DNA of 64,000 bases from Paenibacillus ihumii (GCF_001403875.1 NZ_LN884290.1:1-64000); one strand, 5' to 3'; numbered from the stretch's first letter, positions 26,510-38,579 are shown. Made by a program: numbers and translations. The notes: generated from the sequence alone by a model not told the origin.

Positions 26510-27202
26510 ATGGCTAAACACGGTAAGAAATACCTTGAAGCTGCCAAGCTGATCGACAGCGAAGCAACTTATGAGCCTTCCGAAGCCGTTGAATTGGTAA
26601 AGAAGGCGGCAAGCGCTAAATTCGACGAAACCGTTGAAGTAGCAGTTCGTTTGGGCGTAGACCCACGTAAACAAGACCAAGCCGTTCGCGGTATCGTTGT
26701 CCTGCCTCACGGCACGGGTAAGACGCAGCGCGTATTGGTATTCGCCAAAGGTGAGAAAGCGAAGGAAGCGGAAGCGGCTGGAGCGGACTACGTTGGCGAT
26801 CAAGATATGATCAACAAAATTCAACAAGGCTGGTTCGACTTCGACGTCTGCGTAGCGACACCAGACATGATGAGTGAAGTTGGTAAATTGGGACGCTTGC
26901 TCGGCGGTAAAGGCCTAATGCCTAACCCTAAAGCCGGCACAGTTACGTTTGACGTAGCAAAAGCGGTTCAAGAAATCAAAGCGGGTAAAATCGAATACCG
27001 TTTGGATAAAGCAGGCCAAATTCATGCGCCGATCGGCAAAGTATCCTTCAGCGCCGAACAGCTCAACGAGAACCTTAAGGCTCTCATCGACGCATTGAAC
27101 CGGGCTAAACCGGCTGCTGCCAAAGGTGTTTACTTGAAGAACATCGCGGTATCTTCCACGATGGGACCAAGTGCTCGCGTTAACGCAGCTGCGTTCAGAT
27201 AA
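26510..27202 (+). CDS. rplA: Ribosomal protein L1
   Basis: A 230-aa protein of the mobile L1 stalk, binding helix 76-78 of 23S rRNA and E-site tRNA. Conserved [14 protein letters not shown] and TMGPSARVN segments are present. ATG after AAGGAGG. Followed by a promoter and leader for rplJ-rplL, so the L11-L1 and L10-L12 pairs can be expressed separately. Confidence 0.97.
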   Translation: MAKHGKKYLEAAKLIDSEATYEPSEAVELVKKAASAKFDETVEVAVRLGVDPRKQDQAVRGIVVLPHGTGKTQRVLVFAKGEKAKEAEAAGADYVGDQDMINKIQQGWFDFDVCVATPDMMSEVGKLGRLLGGKGLMPNPKAGTVTFDVAKAVQEIKAGKIEYRLDKAGQIHAPIGKVSFSAEQLNENLKALIDALNRAKPAAAKGVYLKNIAVSSTMGPSARVNAAAFR

Positions 27203-27233
27203 TACCTCCCGCGAGTTTCGAGTAGGAAAGGGT

Positions 27234-27262
27234 TTGACATATGTGCGATCCCTTGGTATACT
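27234..27262 (+). promoter_or_regulatory. Strong SigA-type promoter of rplJ-rplL
   Basis: Perfect TTGACA (27234-27239), 17-bp spacer, TATACT (27257-27262). It is placed about 30 bp upstream of the L10-binding leader. Confidence 0.85.
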
Positions 27263-27302
27263 GAACAAGTTGTCTTGGACAGAAATTAAATTTGAATATG
27301 CT

Positions 27303-27433
27303 TACCGTAGACAGTAGGTGCCCTGCAAGGCTTAATTTCCTACCGAGGTGTTATGATAGAACGTCAACATGCTGCTAGTGTACTAGTGGAATGATGATTC
27401 ATCAGGCCTTCGTGATTCTACGGAGGCTTTTTT
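27303..27433 (+). promoter_or_regulatory. L10 leader (ribosomal protein L10/L12 autoregulatory RNA)
   Basis: The conserved leader words CGTAGACAGTAGGTGCC (27306-27322) and AATTTCCTACCGAGG (27334-27348) match the known Firmicutes L10 leader fold that binds the L10(L12)4 complex. A terminator-like hairpin follows: GCCTTCGT (27406-27413) with ACGGAGGC (27420-27427) and a T run to 27433. Excess L10 should promote termination before rplJ. Confidence 0.85.
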
Positions 27434-27568
27434 AATGGTCTAAGGCGGAGAGTGATGACCGCCGGATCCTTTAAAAGTCTTTCTAGAGCGAGGTTGATTT
27501 CGCTACGGGGGGACGTGAGCCGGATTCATCCGGTCCGTGCCCAGCATATCTATCAGGAGGTGTACAGT

Positions 27569-28078
27569 TTGGCAAACGCAAAAGTAATTCAAGCAAAGCA
27601 GGAAGCCGTTGACGTGGTTACAGCTAAGCTTCGCGAGAGCGCAACGACCGTTGTTGCTGATTACCGCGGACTTAACGTTACTCAAGTTACGGAACTGCGT
27701 AAACAGCTTCGTGAGGCTGGCGTAGAATTCCAAGTATTGAAAAATACGCTCGTTCGCCGCGCAACTGCGGCTGCGGAACTTACTGAACTGGACGAGGTAT
27801 TGACTGGTCCTACAGCGATCGCGTTCAGTACTGAAGATGCAGTAGCTCCGGCTAAAATCATCAGCGAGTTCGCTAAGAAGAACGATGCGCTTAAAGTAAA
27901 AGGTGGCGTGGTTGAAGGCCGTGTAGTTGGCGTCGACCAAATCAAAGCGCTCGCGGATCTTCCTTCCCGCGAAGGTCTCCTTTCGATGCTCCTCAGCGTG
28001 CTTCAAGCTCCAGTTCGCAACTTCGCACTGGCAGTCAAAGCCGTTGCAGAGAAAGAAGAGGGCAGCGCAAGCGCGTAA
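27569..28078 (+). CDS. rplJ: Ribosomal protein L10
   Basis: A 169-aa stalk protein that anchors L12 dimers to 23S rRNA. The N-terminal RNA-binding domain (to about 130) is followed by the C-terminal L12-binding helix ([25 protein letters not shown]). TTG start at 27569 gives LANAKVIQ, as in homologues, with AGGAGG 8 nt upstream; the frame is open 39 codons further upstream through leader RNA, which is not coding. Autoregulated through the L10 leader. Confidence 0.95.
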   Translation: MANAKVIQAKQEAVDVVTAKLRESATTVVADYRGLNVTQVTELRKQLREAGVEFQVLKNTLVRRATAAAELTELDEVLTGPTAIAFSTEDAVAPAKIISEFAKKNDALKVKGGVVEGRVVGVDQIKALADLPSREGLLSMLLSVLQAPVRNFALAVKAVAEKEEGSASA

Positions 28079-28147
28079 GCGCGGTTGTTATACAGTCAGT
28101 TAACGAATGAAATTTAACTATTATCAATATAAAATGGAGGTTCTACC

Positions 28148-28513
28148 ATGAGCAAAGAAACAATTTTAGAAGCGATCAAAGGCATGTCCGTTCTTGAACT
28201 GAACGACCTGGTTAAAGCAATCGAAGAAGAATTCGGCGTAACTGCAGCAGCTCCTGTTGTTGTAGCTGGCGGTGGCGGTGGCGGTGCTGAAGCTGCTGAG
28301 CAATCCGAATTTGATGTAGTTCTGGCTAACGCTGGCGCATCCAAAATCAACGTTATCAAAATCGTTCGCGAAATCACAGGTCTTGGCCTGAAAGAAGCGA
28401 AAGAACTCGTTGACAATGCTCCAAAACCATTGAAAGAAAAAGTAAGCAAAGAAGAAGCAGAAGCTGTGAAAGCAAAATTGGAAGAAGCAGGCGCAACTGT
28501 AGAACTGAAATAG
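28148..28513 (+). CDS. rplL: Ribosomal protein L7/L12
   Basis: A 121-aa stalk protein that recruits translational GTPases. The N-terminal dimerisation helices (1-32) join via a glycine-rich hinge (about 40-50, six consecutive glycines) to the C-terminal domain with the [12 protein letters not shown] helix that contacts EF-G and EF-Tu. The hinge is richer in glycine than the Ala-rich hinges of many homologues. Terminator at 28532 follows. Confidence 0.97.
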   Translation: MSKETILEAIKGMSVLELNDLVKAIEEEFGVTAAAPVVVAGGGGGGAEAAEQSEFDVVLANAGASKINVIKIVREITGLGLKEAKELVDNAPKPLKEKVSKEEAEAVKAKLEEAGATVELK

Positions 28514-28531
28514 TTCTTTGCTTCTCCTGTG

Positions 28532-28567
28532 ACAACCCCCTTGAACCAAGTTCAAGGGGGTTGTTTG
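28532..28567 (+). terminator. Terminator after rplL
   Basis: A perfect 15-bp stem ACAACCCCCTTGAAC (28532-28546) with GTTCAAGGGGGTTGT (28550-28564). The T tract is short (TTGTTTG), so partial read-through into the methyltransferase gene is possible. Confidence 0.75.
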
Positions 28568-28724
28568 CAAGTATATCGGGTTTTAAATCGAGGAATTTCG
28601 CTTCGCTGCCGATTGGTAAAATGAAGGGGAAATCGGTTAAAATGGATGTACAGCCTGCGGCGATTAAGCCGTAAGTATGGATATGAGATTTCGCTGACAA
28701 GCAGATCAGGTGGAGGTAGGCCAG

Positions 28725-29321
28725 ATGGCAGATCACTATTATACCAATCAACCTTCTACGGCACATGACCGGAAAAGTTGGGATACCCAGCTGCGCGGGC
28801 ATAAGTTCAGCTTCATTAGCGATGCCGGGGTCTTCGCCAAAGGAGGCGTTGATTACGGGAGCAGGGTGTTGATTGAAGCTGTAGATATACCCGAAGCTGC
28901 GCAGGTGCTTGACGTAGGCTGCGGCTACGGTCCCATCGGGCTTACGGCAGCTAAGCTTGCCCCTCGCGGCCATGTTACGATGATTGACGTCAACCAGAGA
29001 GCGGTCGAGCTTGCCAAAGAAAATGCGGCGAACAATAAAGTTGCCAACGTAACGATCGTGGAAAGCGATCTGTTCGCGGCGTTAGAAGAACAGCAATTCG
29101 ACGTTATTCTGACCAATCCGCCGATACGTGCTGGCAAAGAGGTCGTTCACTCCATCTTTGAAGGGGCCTGCGAGCGGCTGCGTAAGGGAGGATCCTTGTG
29201 GATCGTCATTCAGAAGAAGCAGGGAGCTCCGTCGGCGAAGCAGAAGCTGGAGTCCTTGTTTGGACAGGTTGAGGAAGTGACTAAGGATAAGGGGTACAGA
29301 GTTTACCGAGCGATAAAGTAA
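28725..29321 (+). CDS. RsmC-like class I methyltransferase (rRNA guanine-N2)
   Basis: A 198-aa SAM-dependent methyltransferase. The Rossmann SAM loop LDVGCGYGPIGL lies near 62-73 and the catalytic N-P-P-I in LTNPPIRAGK near 132-141, a signature of base-amino methylation, as in RsmC acting on G1207 of 16S rRNA. The Bacillus homologue is YbxB, in the same place between rplL and rpoB. ATG 28725 is chosen with GGAGG 8 nt upstream. No close homologue of its substrate can be inferred beyond the family. Confidence 0.88.
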   Translation: MADHYYTNQPSTAHDRKSWDTQLRGHKFSFISDAGVFAKGGVDYGSRVLIEAVDIPEAAQVLDVGCGYGPIGLTAAKLAPRGHVTMIDVNQRAVELAKENAANNKVANVTIVESDLFAALEEQQFDVILTNPPIRAGKEVVHSIFEGACERLRKGGSLWIVIQKKQGAPSAKQKLESLFGQVEEVTKDKGYRVYRAIK

Positions 29322-29352
29322 ATCTATTCTCGGTAATCATAAGAAAAAACAG

Positions 29353-29381
29353 TTGACTCAAAATGCTGGTTGTGATATTAT
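29353..29381 (+). promoter_or_regulatory. Promoter of rpoB-rpoC
   Basis: TTGACT at 29353-29358, 17-bp spacer, TATTAT at 29376-29381. The resulting leader to rpoB is about 305 nt, with no gene; a second TATAAT at 29479-29484 lacks a matching -35. Confidence 0.65.
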
Positions 29382-29692
29382 TATAAAATGTCAGTATTAG
29401 GATGCCCTTTGTGACTTTAGTTTGCTGAAATGTCAAGGGATTTTTACGGAACAATGCATAAAATCATGCTGTTTTACGTATAATGTGTACATTTTAGGCA
29501 AATCTACTGAATACGGGGGATATTAGGCAGAAATGACACGGATAATGGTGCTCTTTTTTCGAAAGCATTCGATAAGGGCTTTTCTTTATTTGTGCAGCAG
29601 CTGCAATCCGCCTTGAACCTATTATATAGGTGCAAACACGGGTTCGCAATGTATTTTTTTTAAAGTGAGTAGACATGAGGGGTGAGTATAAG

Positions 29693-32600
29693 TTGGCAGG
29701 ACATCTTGTTCAATATGGTCGACGCACTCGGCGAAGTTATGCACGAATTAACGAGGTACTCGAAGTTCCGAACCTGATCGAAATCCAACAAAAATCCTAT
29801 GATTGGTTCCTGGAGGAAGGTCTCCGGGAGATGTTCCAGGACATTTCGCCAATTCAGGATTTTACCGGGAATTTGGTGTTGGAATTTATCGATTACAGCC
29901 TCGGCGAACCGAAGTATACGGTTGACGATGCGAAGGAACGCGATGTGACGTATGCGGCTCCGCTTCGGGTCAAAGTCCGGCTGATTAACAAAGAAACCGG
30001 CGAAGTCAAAGAGCAGGAAGTGTTTATGGGAGATTTCCCGCTGATGACGGAAACCGGCACCTTTATTATTAACGGTGCGGAACGGGTTATTGTCAGCCAG
30101 TTGGTGCGCTCTCCCAGCGTCTATTTCAGCACGAAAATCGATAAGAACGGCAAAAAAACGTATACCGCTACAGTAATTCCAAACCGCGGCGCATGGCTGG
30201 AGCTCGAGATGGACGCGAAGGACATTATTTATGTCCGGATCGACCGTACTCGTAAAATTCCGGTAACTGTGCTGCTGCGCGCGCTTGGCTTCGGTACGGA
30301 TGCCGAGATTCTGGATTTGCTGGGCAATGATGAATATATCCGCAATACCCTGGACAAAGACAACACGGATTCCACGGAGAAAGCGCTGATTGAGATTTAC
30401 GAGCGCCTCCGTCCGGGTGAACCTCCGACGCTTGATAACGCAAAGAGCTTGCTGGTGGCTCGTTTCTTTGATCCAAAACGCTATGACCTGGCCAATGTCG
30501 GCCGTTACAAAATCAACAAGAAGCTTCATATCAAGAACCGCCTCTTCAATCAGCGTCTCGCTGAGAGCCTGATTGATACGAAGACGGGCGAGATTATTGC
30601 CGAAGCGGGTCAAGTTGTTGACCGCCGCCTGTTGGACGAGATCCTTCCTTACCTGGAGGAGAGCGTCGGCTTTAAGAACTATCATGTGTCTAACGGTGTT
30701 CTTGATGCGGTGGATGTGCCTCTCCAAACGATCGATATTTTCTCGCCGATCGAAGACGGCAAGGTCGTCAAAGTTATTGCCAACCGCAATATCGACAAAT
30801 CGGTCAAGCACATTACGCCGGCCGATATCATTTCGTCGATCAGCTATTTCCTGAACCTGCTGCATGGCATCGGCAACACGGACGATATCGACCATTTGGG
30901 GAACCGTCGTCTGCGTTCTGTCGGCGAGCTCCTGCAGAACCAGTTCCGCATCGGTCTGTCCCGGATGGAGCGCGTTGTGCGCGAGAGAATGTCCATTCAG
31001 GACGCGAACGTGATTACGCCGCAGGCGCTGATCAATATCCGTCCGGTGATCGCTTCGATTAAAGAGTTCTTCGGAAGCTCGCAGCTGTCCCAGTTCATGG
31101 ACCAGACGAATCCGCTCGCAGAGCTGACGCATAAGCGCCGTCTGTCCGCGCTCGGGCCCGGCGGTCTGACTCGTGAGCGCGCAGGCTTCGAGGTTCGCGA
31201 CGTTCACCACAGTCACTATGGCCGGATGTGTCCGATCGAGACGCCGGAAGGTCCGAACATCGGACTGATCAACTCCCTCTCGACGTTCGCCCGGATCAAT
31301 GAGTATGGCTTCATCGAAGCTCCGTACCGCTGGGTCGATCCGAAGACAGGGAAAGTTACCGATCAAATTGCTTATTTGACGGCTGATGAGGAAGATAACT
31401 ACGTCATTGCCCAAGCGAACGCGATCCTTAACGAAGATAATACGTTCCAGGATGAGAACGTCATTGTCCGTTACAACAAGCAGTCGGATAACATCCTGAC
31501 GATGCCAAGCGATCGCGTCGACTACATGGACGTATCGCCGAAGCAGGTTGTTTCCGTAGCAACTGCGCTGATCCCGTTCCTGGAGAACGATGACTCCAAC
31601 CGTGCGCTGATGGGCTCGAACATGCAGCGGCAAGCGGTACCGCTTCTAATTCCAAAAGCCCCGCTGGTGGGCACGGGAATGGAGCATAAGGCCGCCAAGG
31701 ATTCCGGTGTATGTATTGTGTCCAAATACGATGGAATTATCGAACGCTCCGCAGCGAATGAGATTTGGCTGCGCCGCGTCGAGGTCATAGACGGCAAGGA
31801 AGTGCGCGGTGACCTTGTTAAATATAAATTACACAAATTTATGCGTTCGAACCAAGGAACCTGCATTAACCAGCGTCCGATCGTCAAGCGGGGAGACGTC
31901 GTCAAGAAGGGCGATATCCTGGCAGACGGACCGTCTACGGAAATGGGCGAATTGGCGCTGGGCCGGAACGTTGTCGTTGCCTTCATGACTTGGGAAGGCT
32001 ACAACTACGAGGATGCGATTCTGCTTAGCGAGAAGCTGGTGAAGGAAGATGTGTATACTTCCATTCACATTGAAGAATATGAGTCCGAAGCCCGCGATAC
32101 GAAGCTGGGACCTGAGGAGATTACCCGCGATATTCCGAACGTCGGGGAAGAAGCGCTCCGCAATCTGGATGAGCGCGGAATTATCCGTGTAGGTGCGGAG
32201 ATCAGCGCTGGCGATATTCTCGTCGGCAAGGTTACGCCGAAGGGCGTTACGGAGCTGACGGCAGAAGAACGCCTGCTGCACGCCATCTTCGGCGAGAAGG
32301 CGCGCGAAGTTCGCGACACCTCTCTGCGCGTTCCTCACGGAACGGACGGAATCGTGGTTGACGTCAAGGTGTTTACGCGCGAGAACGGCGACGAGCTGCC
32401 GCCGGGCGTGAACCAGCTCGTTCGCGTCTACATCGCACAGAAACGTAAAATTTCCGAAGGCGACAAGATGGCCGGACGCCACGGTAACAAGGGTGTCGTA
32501 GCCCGTATTCTGCCGGAGGAAGACATGCCGTTCATGCCGGACGGCACGCCTGTACAGGTTGTGCTCAATCCGCTAGGGGTTCCTTCCCGGATGAACATCG

Positions 32601-33238
32601 GGCAGGTGCTCGAGATTCATCTCGGCATGGCCGCGCTTCAGCTCGGCATTCACGTCGCTACACCGGTATTCGACGGTGCGAACGAATATGATGTATTCGA
32701 TACGATGGAAGAAGCCGGCATGCAGCGCAATGGTAAAACCGTGCTTTACGACGGAAGAACCGGTGAAAGATTTGAACGTGAAGTTACCGTTGGCGTCATG
32801 CATATGATTAAGCTGGCGCACATGGTTGACGATAAAATCCATGCTCGCTCTACGGGTCCTTACTCGCTGGTTACACAGCAGCCGCTCGGTGGTAAAGCTC
32901 AGTTCGGCGGCCAGCGGTTCGGGGAGATGGAGGTGTGGGCGCTCGAAGCTTACGGCGCGGCTTATACGCTTCAGGAGATCCTTACCGTCAAGTCCGATGA
33001 CGTGGTTGGCCGGGTGAAAACCTATGAGTCCATCGTCAAAGGCGAGAACGTGCCAGAGCCGGGCGTACCTGAATCGTTCAAGGTCTTGATCAAGGAGCTT
33101 CAAAGCTTGGGTATGGACGTCAAAATCCTGACCGAGAACGAAGAAGAGATCGAGATGAAGGAAATCGACGATGAAGATGACGCGACTGGAGATAAACTGA
33201 GCCTGAATCTGGAAGGCGCGGAAGTCGGCGTAGAATAA
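29693..33238 (+). CDS. rpoB: RNA polymerase beta subunit
   Basis: 1181 aa. The rifampicin-pocket segment keeps the wild-type pattern ([19 protein letters not shown], then LSALGPGG) with the usual Gln, Asp, His and Ser residues, so it predicts drug sensitivity. The switch/active-site blocks ([46 protein letters not shown]) are intact and the C-terminus is acidic. Start: TTG at 29693 follows AGGGGTGA, exactly as in B. subtilis rpoB; ATG 29675 would place the ribosome-binding site inside the gene. Co-transcribed with rpoC 184 bp downstream. Confidence 0.97.
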   Translation: MAGHLVQYGRRTRRSYARINEVLEVPNLIEIQQKSYDWFLEEGLREMFQDISPIQDFTGNLVLEFIDYSLGEPKYTVDDAKERDVTYAAPLRVKVRLINKETGEVKEQEVFMGDFPLMTETGTFIINGAERVIVSQLVRSPSVYFSTKIDKNGKKTYTATVIPNRGAWLELEMDAKDIIYVRIDRTRKIPVTVLLRALGFGTDAEILDLLGNDEYIRNTLDKDNTDSTEKALIEIYERLRPGEPPTLDNAKSLLVARFFDPKRYDLANVGRYKINKKLHIKNRLFNQRLAESLIDTKTGEIIAEAGQVVDRRLLDEILPYLEESVGFKNYHVSNGVLDAVDVPLQTIDIFSPIEDGKVVKVIANRNIDKSVKHITPADIISSISYFLNLLHGIGNTDDIDHLGNRRLRSVGELLQNQFRIGLSRMERVVRERMSIQDANVITPQALINIRPVIASIKEFFGSSQLSQFMDQTNPLAELTHKRRLSALGPGGLTRERAGFEVRDVHHSHYGRMCPIETPEGPNIGLINSLSTFARINEYGFIEAPYRWVDPKTGKVTDQIAYLTADEEDNYVIAQANAILNEDNTFQDENVIVRYNKQSDNILTMPSDRVDYMDVSPKQVVSVATALIPFLENDDSNRALMGSNMQRQAVPLLIPKAPLVGTGMEHKAAKDSGVCIVSKYDGIIERSAANEIWLRRVEVIDGKEVRGDLVKYKLHKFMRSNQGTCINQRPIVKRGDVVKKGDILADGPSTEMGELALGRNVVVAFMTWEGYNYEDAILLSEKLVKEDVYTSIHIEEYESEARDTKLGPEEITRDIPNVGEEALRNLDERGIIRVGAEISAGDILVGKVTPKGVTELTAEERLLHAIFGEKAREVRDTSLRVPHGTDGIVVDVKVFTRENGDELPPGVNQLVRVYIAQKRKISEGDKMAGRHGNKGVVARILPEEDMPFMPDGTPVQVVLNPLGVPSRMNIGQVLEIHLGMAALQLGIHVATPVFDGANEYDVFDTMEEAGMQRNGKTVLYDGRTGERFEREVTVGVMHMIKLAHMVDDKIHARSTGPYSLVTQQPLGGKAQFGGQRFGEMEVWALEAYGAAYTLQEILTVKSDDVVGRVKTYESIVKGENVPEPGVPESFKVLIKELQSLGMDVKILTENEEEIEMKEIDDEDDATGDKLSLNLEGAEVGVE

Positions 33239-33299
33239 CACCTGGCGGATTGCCGCCACGTGATAATGATAACCGCAGCGGAAGCTGCCTGCCTGGATT

Positions 33300-33324
33300 A
33301 TCGGCCTACCTTTGGGAGGCCGAT
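33300..33324 (+). other. Hairpin between rpoB and rpoC
   Basis: Stem ATCGGCCT (33300-33307) with AGGCCGAT (33317-33324) followed by only ATTTCCC. The lack of a T run suggests an RNA-processing or weak pausing element rather than a full terminator. Confidence 0.4.
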
Positions 33325-33422
33325 ATTTCCCTAGACAGATGGATCGAATAGACGAACGTATTCAGTGTATTTTGATCTGTGTAGAATGCTAAAATCAGGA
33401 CTTGGTTAAGGAGGGATGCTCC

Positions 33423-36400
33423 TTGTTGGACGTCAACAACTTCGAGTTTATGAAAATTGGGCTTGCTTCCCCAGACAAAATTCGTTCTTGGTCCCGCGGA
33501 GAAGTGAAGAAACCGGAAACGATCAACTACCGTACGCTAAAACCGGAAAAGGAAGGGCTGTTCTGCGAGAAAATTTTCGGCCCGACCAAAGACTGGGAAT
33601 GTCATTGCGGTAAGTATAAGCGTGTCCGTTATAAAGGCGTTGTCTGCGATCGCTGCGGCGTCGAAGTAACCAGAGCTAAAGTTCGCCGTGAGCGTATGGG
33701 TCATATTGAGCTGGCCGCTCCGGTATCCCATATTTGGTATTTCAAAGGGATTCCGAGCCGTATGGGTCTGGCGCTCGATATGTCGCCGCGTTCATTGGAA
33801 GAGATTATTTACTTTGCATCGTATGTTGTAACAGATCCAGGCGAGACGCCGCTGGAGAAAAAACAGCTCCTGTCCGAGAAGGAATACCGCAGCTACCGTG
33901 AGAAGTACGGCTACGGCTTCCAGGCAGGCATGGGTGCTGAGGCGGTGAAGAAGCTGCTTCAGGATCTCGATATCGACAAAGAGCTTGAATTCTTGAAGGA
34001 AGAGCTGCGCACTGCGCAAGGCCAACGCCGTAACCGTGCGATCAAGCGCCTCGAAGTTATCGAAGCGTTCCGGAACTCCGGCAACGAGCCGGAATGGATG
34101 ATCCTTGACGTGCTTCCGGTTATTCCGCCGGAGCTTCGTCCGATGGTTCAGTTGGATGGCGGCCGTTTTGCGACTTCTGACTTGAATGACCTGTATCGCC
34201 GCGTGATTAACCGCAACAACCGTTTGAAGCGCCTGCTTGATCTCGGTGCGCCGGATATTATCGTGCAGAACGAGAAGCGGATGCTGCAGGAGGCGGTTGA
34301 CGCGTTGATCGATAACGGCCGTCGCGGCCGTCCGGTAACTGGACCTGGCAACCGTCCGCTTAAATCCCTCAGCCATATGCTGAAGGGTAAGCAAGGACGC
34401 TTCCGTCAGAACCTGCTCGGTAAACGGGTTGACTATTCCGGTCGTTCCGTTATCGTCGTAGGCCCTTACCTGAAGATGTACCAATGCGGTCTGCCGAAGG
34501 AAATGGCGCTGGAGCTGTTCAAGCCGTTCGTTATGAAAGAACTGGTCAATAAAGGCCTGGCTCATAATATCAAGAGTGCGAAACGCAAAGTTGAACGCGT
34601 CAGCCCAGAGGTATGGGACGTGCTTGAAGAAGTCATTAAAGAGCATCCGGTTCTGCTTAACCGCGCGCCTACGCTTCACCGTCTGGGAATTCAGGCCTTC
34701 GAGCCGATCCTGGTTGAAGGCCGCGCAATCCGTCTGCACCCGCTCGTATGTACTGCTTATAACGCGGACTTCGACGGAGACCAGATGGCGGTGCATGTGC
34801 CGCTAAGTGCGGAAGCACAGGCGGAAGCCCGGATTCTGATGCTTGCTTCCGGCAACATCCTGAACCCGAAAGACGGCAAGCCGGTTGTTACTCCTTCGCA
34901 GGATATGGTCCTCGGCTCCTATTACCTGACGATGGATGATAAGGAAGCTAAGGGAACGGGAATGATTCTTGCGTCCACTCATGAAGCAGTGTCCGCTTAT
35001 CAGCGGGGTACGGTATCCCTGCATGCCCGCGTAGCCATTCCGGCGAAGGCGCTAGGCAAGACAGGATTTACCGAGAAGCAGCAAAACGCCCTGCTCGTGA
35101 CGACGATCGGCCGGATTATTTTCAACGAAATTTTCCCAGCCAGCTTCCCGTACATCAACGAGCCGTCGCGTAAGAACCTGTTCCAAGGTACGCCGGATCA
35201 TTACTTTATCTATGACAAAGGCGCCGACGTTCTAGATCGCATTATGGCCGTGCCGCAAACCGGGGGGATCGGTAAAGAGTACCTCGGGGAAATCATTGGC
35301 CGCTGCTTTGAAATATACCATACGACGGAAACGTCGGTTATTCTCGATAGAATCAAGCAAACGGGCTTCACTTACTCTACTCGTGCAGGGGTTAGTATCG
35401 CCGTATCCGACGTTGTCGTTCCGGACGCCAAGCAGGAAATCCTGCGTGAGTCGGATGAGAAGGTCCGCGTCGTTACGAATCAGTACCGCCGTGGTCTGAT
35501 TACGAACGAAGAACGCTATGACCGTGTTATTGATATCTGGTCCAAATCGAAGGATCAAATTACCGACGTGCTCATGAAATCGATGGATCGCTTTAATTCC
35601 ATCATGCTCATGGTCGACTCCAAAGCACGGGGGAACAAGTCGCAGATTACCCAGCTCGGCGGTATGCGGGGGCTGATGGCTAACCCGTCCGGGCGGATCA
35701 TCGAGCTTCCGATCAAATCGAACTTCCGCGAAGGCCTTACCGTCCTCGAGTACTTCCTGTCGACGCACGGTGCGCGTAAAGGTCTGGCGGATACCGCGCT
35801 GCGGACCGCTGACTCCGGTTACCTGACTCGCCGCCTTGTCGACGTAGCGCAAGACGTTATCGTCCGCGAGGAAGACTGCGGCACGGACAAAGGCTTCACC
35901 GTCGGTGTCATTCAGGACGGCAAAGAGGTTATCGAGGATCTGTATGACCGTATTGAAGGACGCTATTCCTTCGAGACGATCAAGCATCCGGAGACGGGAG
36001 AGATCATCGTTCACCGCAACGAGCTGATCGATTCCGACAAAGCGCATGAAGTTGTCAATGCCGGCGTAACGAAGCTGCAAATCCGCTCCGTGCTGAGCTG
36101 CCGCGCGCGTCATGGCGTATGTAAGAAGTGCTACGGCCGTAACCTGGCGACAGGCAAGCATGTCGAGATCGGTGAAGCGGTCGGGATTATCGCCGCCCAA
36201 TCCATCGGTGAACCGGGAACCCAGCTCACGATGCGTACGTTCCACACCGGGGGCGTTGCCGGAGACGATATTACCCAAGGTTTGCCGCGTATTCAGGAAC
36301 TGTTCGAGGCGCGTAACCCGAAAGGTCAAGCCACGATCAGTGAAATTGACGGCGTAATCAAGGAAATCCGCGAAGCCAAGGACCGCCGGGAAATCGAGGT

Positions 36401-37040
36401 TCAAGGCGAAGCTGAGACGAAGGTCTATTCCGTGACCTACGGTTCCCGCCTGCGCGTCAGCGAAGGCCAGGAAATCGAAGCGGGCGACGAGCTGACCGAC
36501 GGTTCCATCGACCCGAAAGAGATTCTGCGCATCAAGGGAATCCGCGGCGTGCAGAACTATATTCTGCAGGAAGTTCAACGCGTATATCGTAACCAAGGCG
36601 TTGAGATCAACGATAAACACATCGAGGTTATGATCAAGCAAATGCTTCGCAAGATCCGCATTGTGGATGCAGGGGATACGCCTCTTCTGCCGGGCGCCTT
36701 CGTCGATCTATACGAATACGAGATGGCGAACAAGGAAGCCATTCTGTCCGGCAAGGAGCCGGCTGTGGCCAAACCTGTTCTCCTCGGGATCACGAAAGCA
36801 TCGCTCGAGACGGATTCCTTCCTGTCGGCCGCTTCCTTCCAGGAGACGACACGGGTACTTACCGATGCCGCGATCAAGGGCAAAGTAGATAAACTGCTAG
36901 GCCTGAAAGAGAACGTCATTATCGGTAAGCTGATTCCGGCCGGTACAGGCATGAACCGTTACCGCAGTGTACAGTTCGAAGAGCCGGAAAATGCCGAAGC
37001 TGCAGAGGAAAGCCAAGAGCAGCCGGTATCGGTTGAATAG
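33423..37040 (+). CDS. rpoC: RNA polymerase beta-prime subunit
   Basis: 1205 aa. The N-terminal zinc site [20 protein letters not shown], the catalytic magnesium loop [12 protein letters not shown], the bridge/trigger-loop region ([16 protein letters not shown]) and the second zinc site ([14 protein letters not shown]) are all present. The Glu/Gln-rich C-terminus ([14 protein letters not shown]) is of normal length. TTG 33423 is chosen: AAGGAGGG is 7 nt upstream and [13 protein letters not shown] matches family starts. A terminator follows at 37055. Confidence 0.97.
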   Translation: MLDVNNFEFMKIGLASPDKIRSWSRGEVKKPETINYRTLKPEKEGLFCEKIFGPTKDWECHCGKYKRVRYKGVVCDRCGVEVTRAKVRRERMGHIELAAPVSHIWYFKGIPSRMGLALDMSPRSLEEIIYFASYVVTDPGETPLEKKQLLSEKEYRSYREKYGYGFQAGMGAEAVKKLLQDLDIDKELEFLKEELRTAQGQRRNRAIKRLEVIEAFRNSGNEPEWMILDVLPVIPPELRPMVQLDGGRFATSDLNDLYRRVINRNNRLKRLLDLGAPDIIVQNEKRMLQEAVDALIDNGRRGRPVTGPGNRPLKSLSHMLKGKQGRFRQNLLGKRVDYSGRSVIVVGPYLKMYQCGLPKEMALELFKPFVMKELVNKGLAHNIKSAKRKVERVSPEVWDVLEEVIKEHPVLLNRAPTLHRLGIQAFEPILVEGRAIRLHPLVCTAYNADFDGDQMAVHVPLSAEAQAEARILMLASGNILNPKDGKPVVTPSQDMVLGSYYLTMDDKEAKGTGMILASTHEAVSAYQRGTVSLHARVAIPAKALGKTGFTEKQQNALLVTTIGRIIFNEIFPASFPYINEPSRKNLFQGTPDHYFIYDKGADVLDRIMAVPQTGGIGKEYLGEIIGRCFEIYHTTETSVILDRIKQTGFTYSTRAGVSIAVSDVVVPDAKQEILRESDEKVRVVTNQYRRGLITNEERYDRVIDIWSKSKDQITDVLMKSMDRFNSIMLMVDSKARGNKSQITQLGGMRGLMANPSGRIIELPIKSNFREGLTVLEYFLSTHGARKGLADTALRTADSGYLTRRLVDVAQDVIVREEDCGTDKGFTVGVIQDGKEVIEDLYDRIEGRYSFETIKHPETGEIIVHRNELIDSDKAHEVVNAGVTKLQIRSVLSCRARHGVCKKCYGRNLATGKHVEIGEAVGIIAAQSIGEPGTQLTMRTFHTGGVAGDDITQGLPRIQELFEARNPKGQATISEIDGVIKEIREAKDRREIEVQGEAETKVYSVTYGSRLRVSEGQEIEAGDELTDGSIDPKEILRIKGIRGVQNYILQEVQRVYRNQGVEINDKHIEVMIKQMLRKIRIVDAGDTPLLPGAFVDLYEYEMANKEAILSGKEPAVAKPVLLGITKASLETDSFLSAASFQETTRVLTDAAIKGKVDKLLGLKENVIIGKLIPAGTGMNRYRSVQFEEPENAEAAEESQEQPVSVE

Positions 37041-37054
37041 ATAGCGTGGAGATG

Positions 37055-37090
37055 CGGTGCAGCCGGAGCAACTCGGCTGCACCGTTATTT
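37055..37090 (+). terminator. Terminator after rpoC
   Basis: A perfect 11-bp stem CGGTGCAGCCG (37055-37065) with CGGCTGCACCG (37074-37084), then TTATTTTG. Confidence 0.7.
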
Positions 37091-37160
37091 TGAACTATCC
37101 GGGAATATCGGGCCTGAAGCAGGAAGTCATAGACGGCAAATGTTTATGCAAATAAACTGC

Positions 37161-37190
37161 TTGACATCGCCTATTGCAAAATGCTAATAT
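37161..37190 (+). promoter_or_regulatory. Promoter of the str cluster (ybxF-rpsL-rpsG-fusA-tuf)
   Basis: Perfect TTGACA at 37161-37166, an 18-bp spacer and TAATAT at 37185-37190, about 45 bp before ybxF. Confidence 0.7.
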
Positions 37191-37239
37191 ATCAAAGTGC
37201 GTGAGTACGGTGAATCCCTGTAAATTGGAGGACTTTATG

Positions 37240-37491
37240 ATGTCTAACGATAGAGGGCTACAGGACGCTCATGTCAAAATCGGCACGAAGCAAACGCTGC
37301 GAGCTATAGAGCTCGGCAGTGCCGAAGAAGTATATGTGGCTGAAGATGCAGATCCGCGCATTACATCGAAGATTATCGCTCTGTGTAGCCAACATGGAGT
37401 CAAGTTGACCTATGTGGATACGATGCACAATCTCGGCAAAGCCTGCGGGATTGAAGTAGGAGCAGCGATGGCTGCGATTGTAAAGAGATAG
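37240..37491 (+). CDS. ybxF: L7Ae-family ribosomal protein (YbxF)
   Basis: An 83-aa L7Ae/L30e/S12e-fold K-turn RNA-binding protein. The conserved GTKQTLRAIELGSAEEV (about 19-35), ADPRITSKI and NLGKACGIEVGAAMAAI motifs are intact. The homologue lies in the same place, ahead of rpsL, in B. subtilis. ATG 37240 (8 nt after GGAGG) is preferred; ATG 37237 is adjacent and possible. Confidence 0.9.
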   Translation: MSNDRGLQDAHVKIGTKQTLRAIELGSAEEVYVAEDADPRITSKIIALCSQHGVKLTYVDTMHNLGKACGIEVGAAMAAIVKR

Positions 37492-37636
37492 CTTGAGAAA
37501 TCGTTTTTGCTGATGCAGGGCAATCCTTTCGGCAAAAACTTTTCCTTTGTTCTTTTATGAACCGCCTGGGTCTGTGGGCTTAACAAGAAGGTTTGTAAAG
37601 AAACAACTTATTACTGAGGAAGGGGGTGGCAACAAC

Positions 37637-38056
37637 ATGCCAACAATTAACCAATTGGTACGTAAAGGTCGTCAAGACAAAGTTTACAAATCCAAATCTC
37701 CAGCATTGCACAGAGGTTTTAACGCACTCAAACGCGAAGCTACCGAATTGAATTCTCCTCAAAAACGTGGTGTATGCACTCGGGTAGGGACAATGACTCC
37801 TAAGAAACCGAACTCTGCACTTCGTAAATACGCGCGTGTTCGCTTGACGAACCGTGTTGAGGTGACTGCTTACATCCCAGGGATCGGACATAACCTGCAA
37901 GAGCACAGTGTCGTGCTGATTCGCGGTGGCCGGGTCAAAGACCTTCCAGGGGTACGTTATCATATCGTTCGCGGAGCGCTGGATACGGCTGGAGTGAACA
38001 ACCGTATGCAAGCTCGTTCCAAATACGGCGCAAAACGTCCAAAAGCAAAAAAATAA
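37637..38056 (+). CDS. rpsL: Ribosomal protein S12
   Basis: A 139-aa decoding-centre protein. The streptomycin-contact segments [11 protein letters not shown] and [11 protein letters not shown] carry the wild-type lysines. ATG 37637 follows GAAGGGGG; the frame runs 30 codons upstream without a start signal. First of rpsL-rpsG-fusA-tuf. Confidence 0.97.
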   Translation: MPTINQLVRKGRQDKVYKSKSPALHRGFNALKREATELNSPQKRGVCTRVGTMTPKKPNSALRKYARVRLTNRVEVTAYIPGIGHNLQEHSVVLIRGGRVKDLPGVRYHIVRGALDTAGVNNRMQARSKYGAKRPKAKK

Positions 38057-38108
38057 TTAGCTAGTCTTAGTTTTATAGGTTTGAATAAACACTGAAAGGG
38101 GGATAACT

Positions 38109-38579
38109 ATGCCACGCAAAGGTCCAGTTGCCAAAAGAGACGTATTGCCGGATCCGGTGTATAACAGCAAGCTTGTTACGCGCTTGATCAACCGCATTAT
38201 GCTCGACGGTAAACGCGGTGTTGCTCAAAGCATCCTTTATAACGCTTTTAACATTATTCAAGAGCGTACGGGCAATGACCCGATGGAAGTATTTGAAGCA
38301 GCTCTTAAAAACATTATGCCGGTATTGGAAGTTAAAGCTCGTCGTGTGGGCGGTTCCAACTACCAAGTGCCTATCGAAGTAAAACCTGAGAGACGTACAG
38401 CTCTCGGACTACGTTGGCTCGTAAACTACTCCCGCAACCGCGGAGAGAAAACGATGGAAGAGCGTTTGGCTGCAGAGATTATCGATGCATCCAACAACAC
38501 GGGTGCTTCCGTTAAGAAACGCGAAGACACGCACAAAATGGCCGAAGCGAACAAAGCGTTCGCACACTACCGCTGGTAG
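38109..38579 (+). CDS. rpsG: Ribosomal protein S7
   Basis: A 156-aa primary 16S rRNA-binding protein of the 30S head. The [20 protein letters not shown] start and the C-terminal [20 protein letters not shown] segment are typical. ATG after AAAGGGGG. It sits 52 bp after rpsL and 50 bp before fusA. Confidence 0.97.
   Translation: MPRKGPVAKRDVLPDPVYNSKLVTRLINRIMLDGKRGVAQSILYNAFNIIQERTGNDPMEVFEAALKNIMPVLEVKARRVGGSNYQVPIEVKPERRTALGLRWLVNYSRNRGEKTMEERLAAEIIDASNNTGASVKKREDTHKMAEANKAFAHYRW

Noticed and set aside
29479..29484. TATAAT as a second rpoB promoter
   Set aside because: No -35 hexamer or TGn extension at the right place.
29675..29692. Upstream ATG as start of rpoB
   Set aside because: It would include the strong AGGGGTGA site in the coding region; homologues begin at the TTG.
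31000..31300. Rifampicin-resistance change in rpoB, and streptomycin-resistance change in rpsL
   Set aside because: The key residues in both proteins match the wild-type pattern.
29660..31633. 657-aa open frame antisense to rpoB
   Set aside because: Mirror of rpoB codon bias; no start signal, no domain. The same holds for long frames opposite clpC (8500-9969) and tuf (40586-41989).
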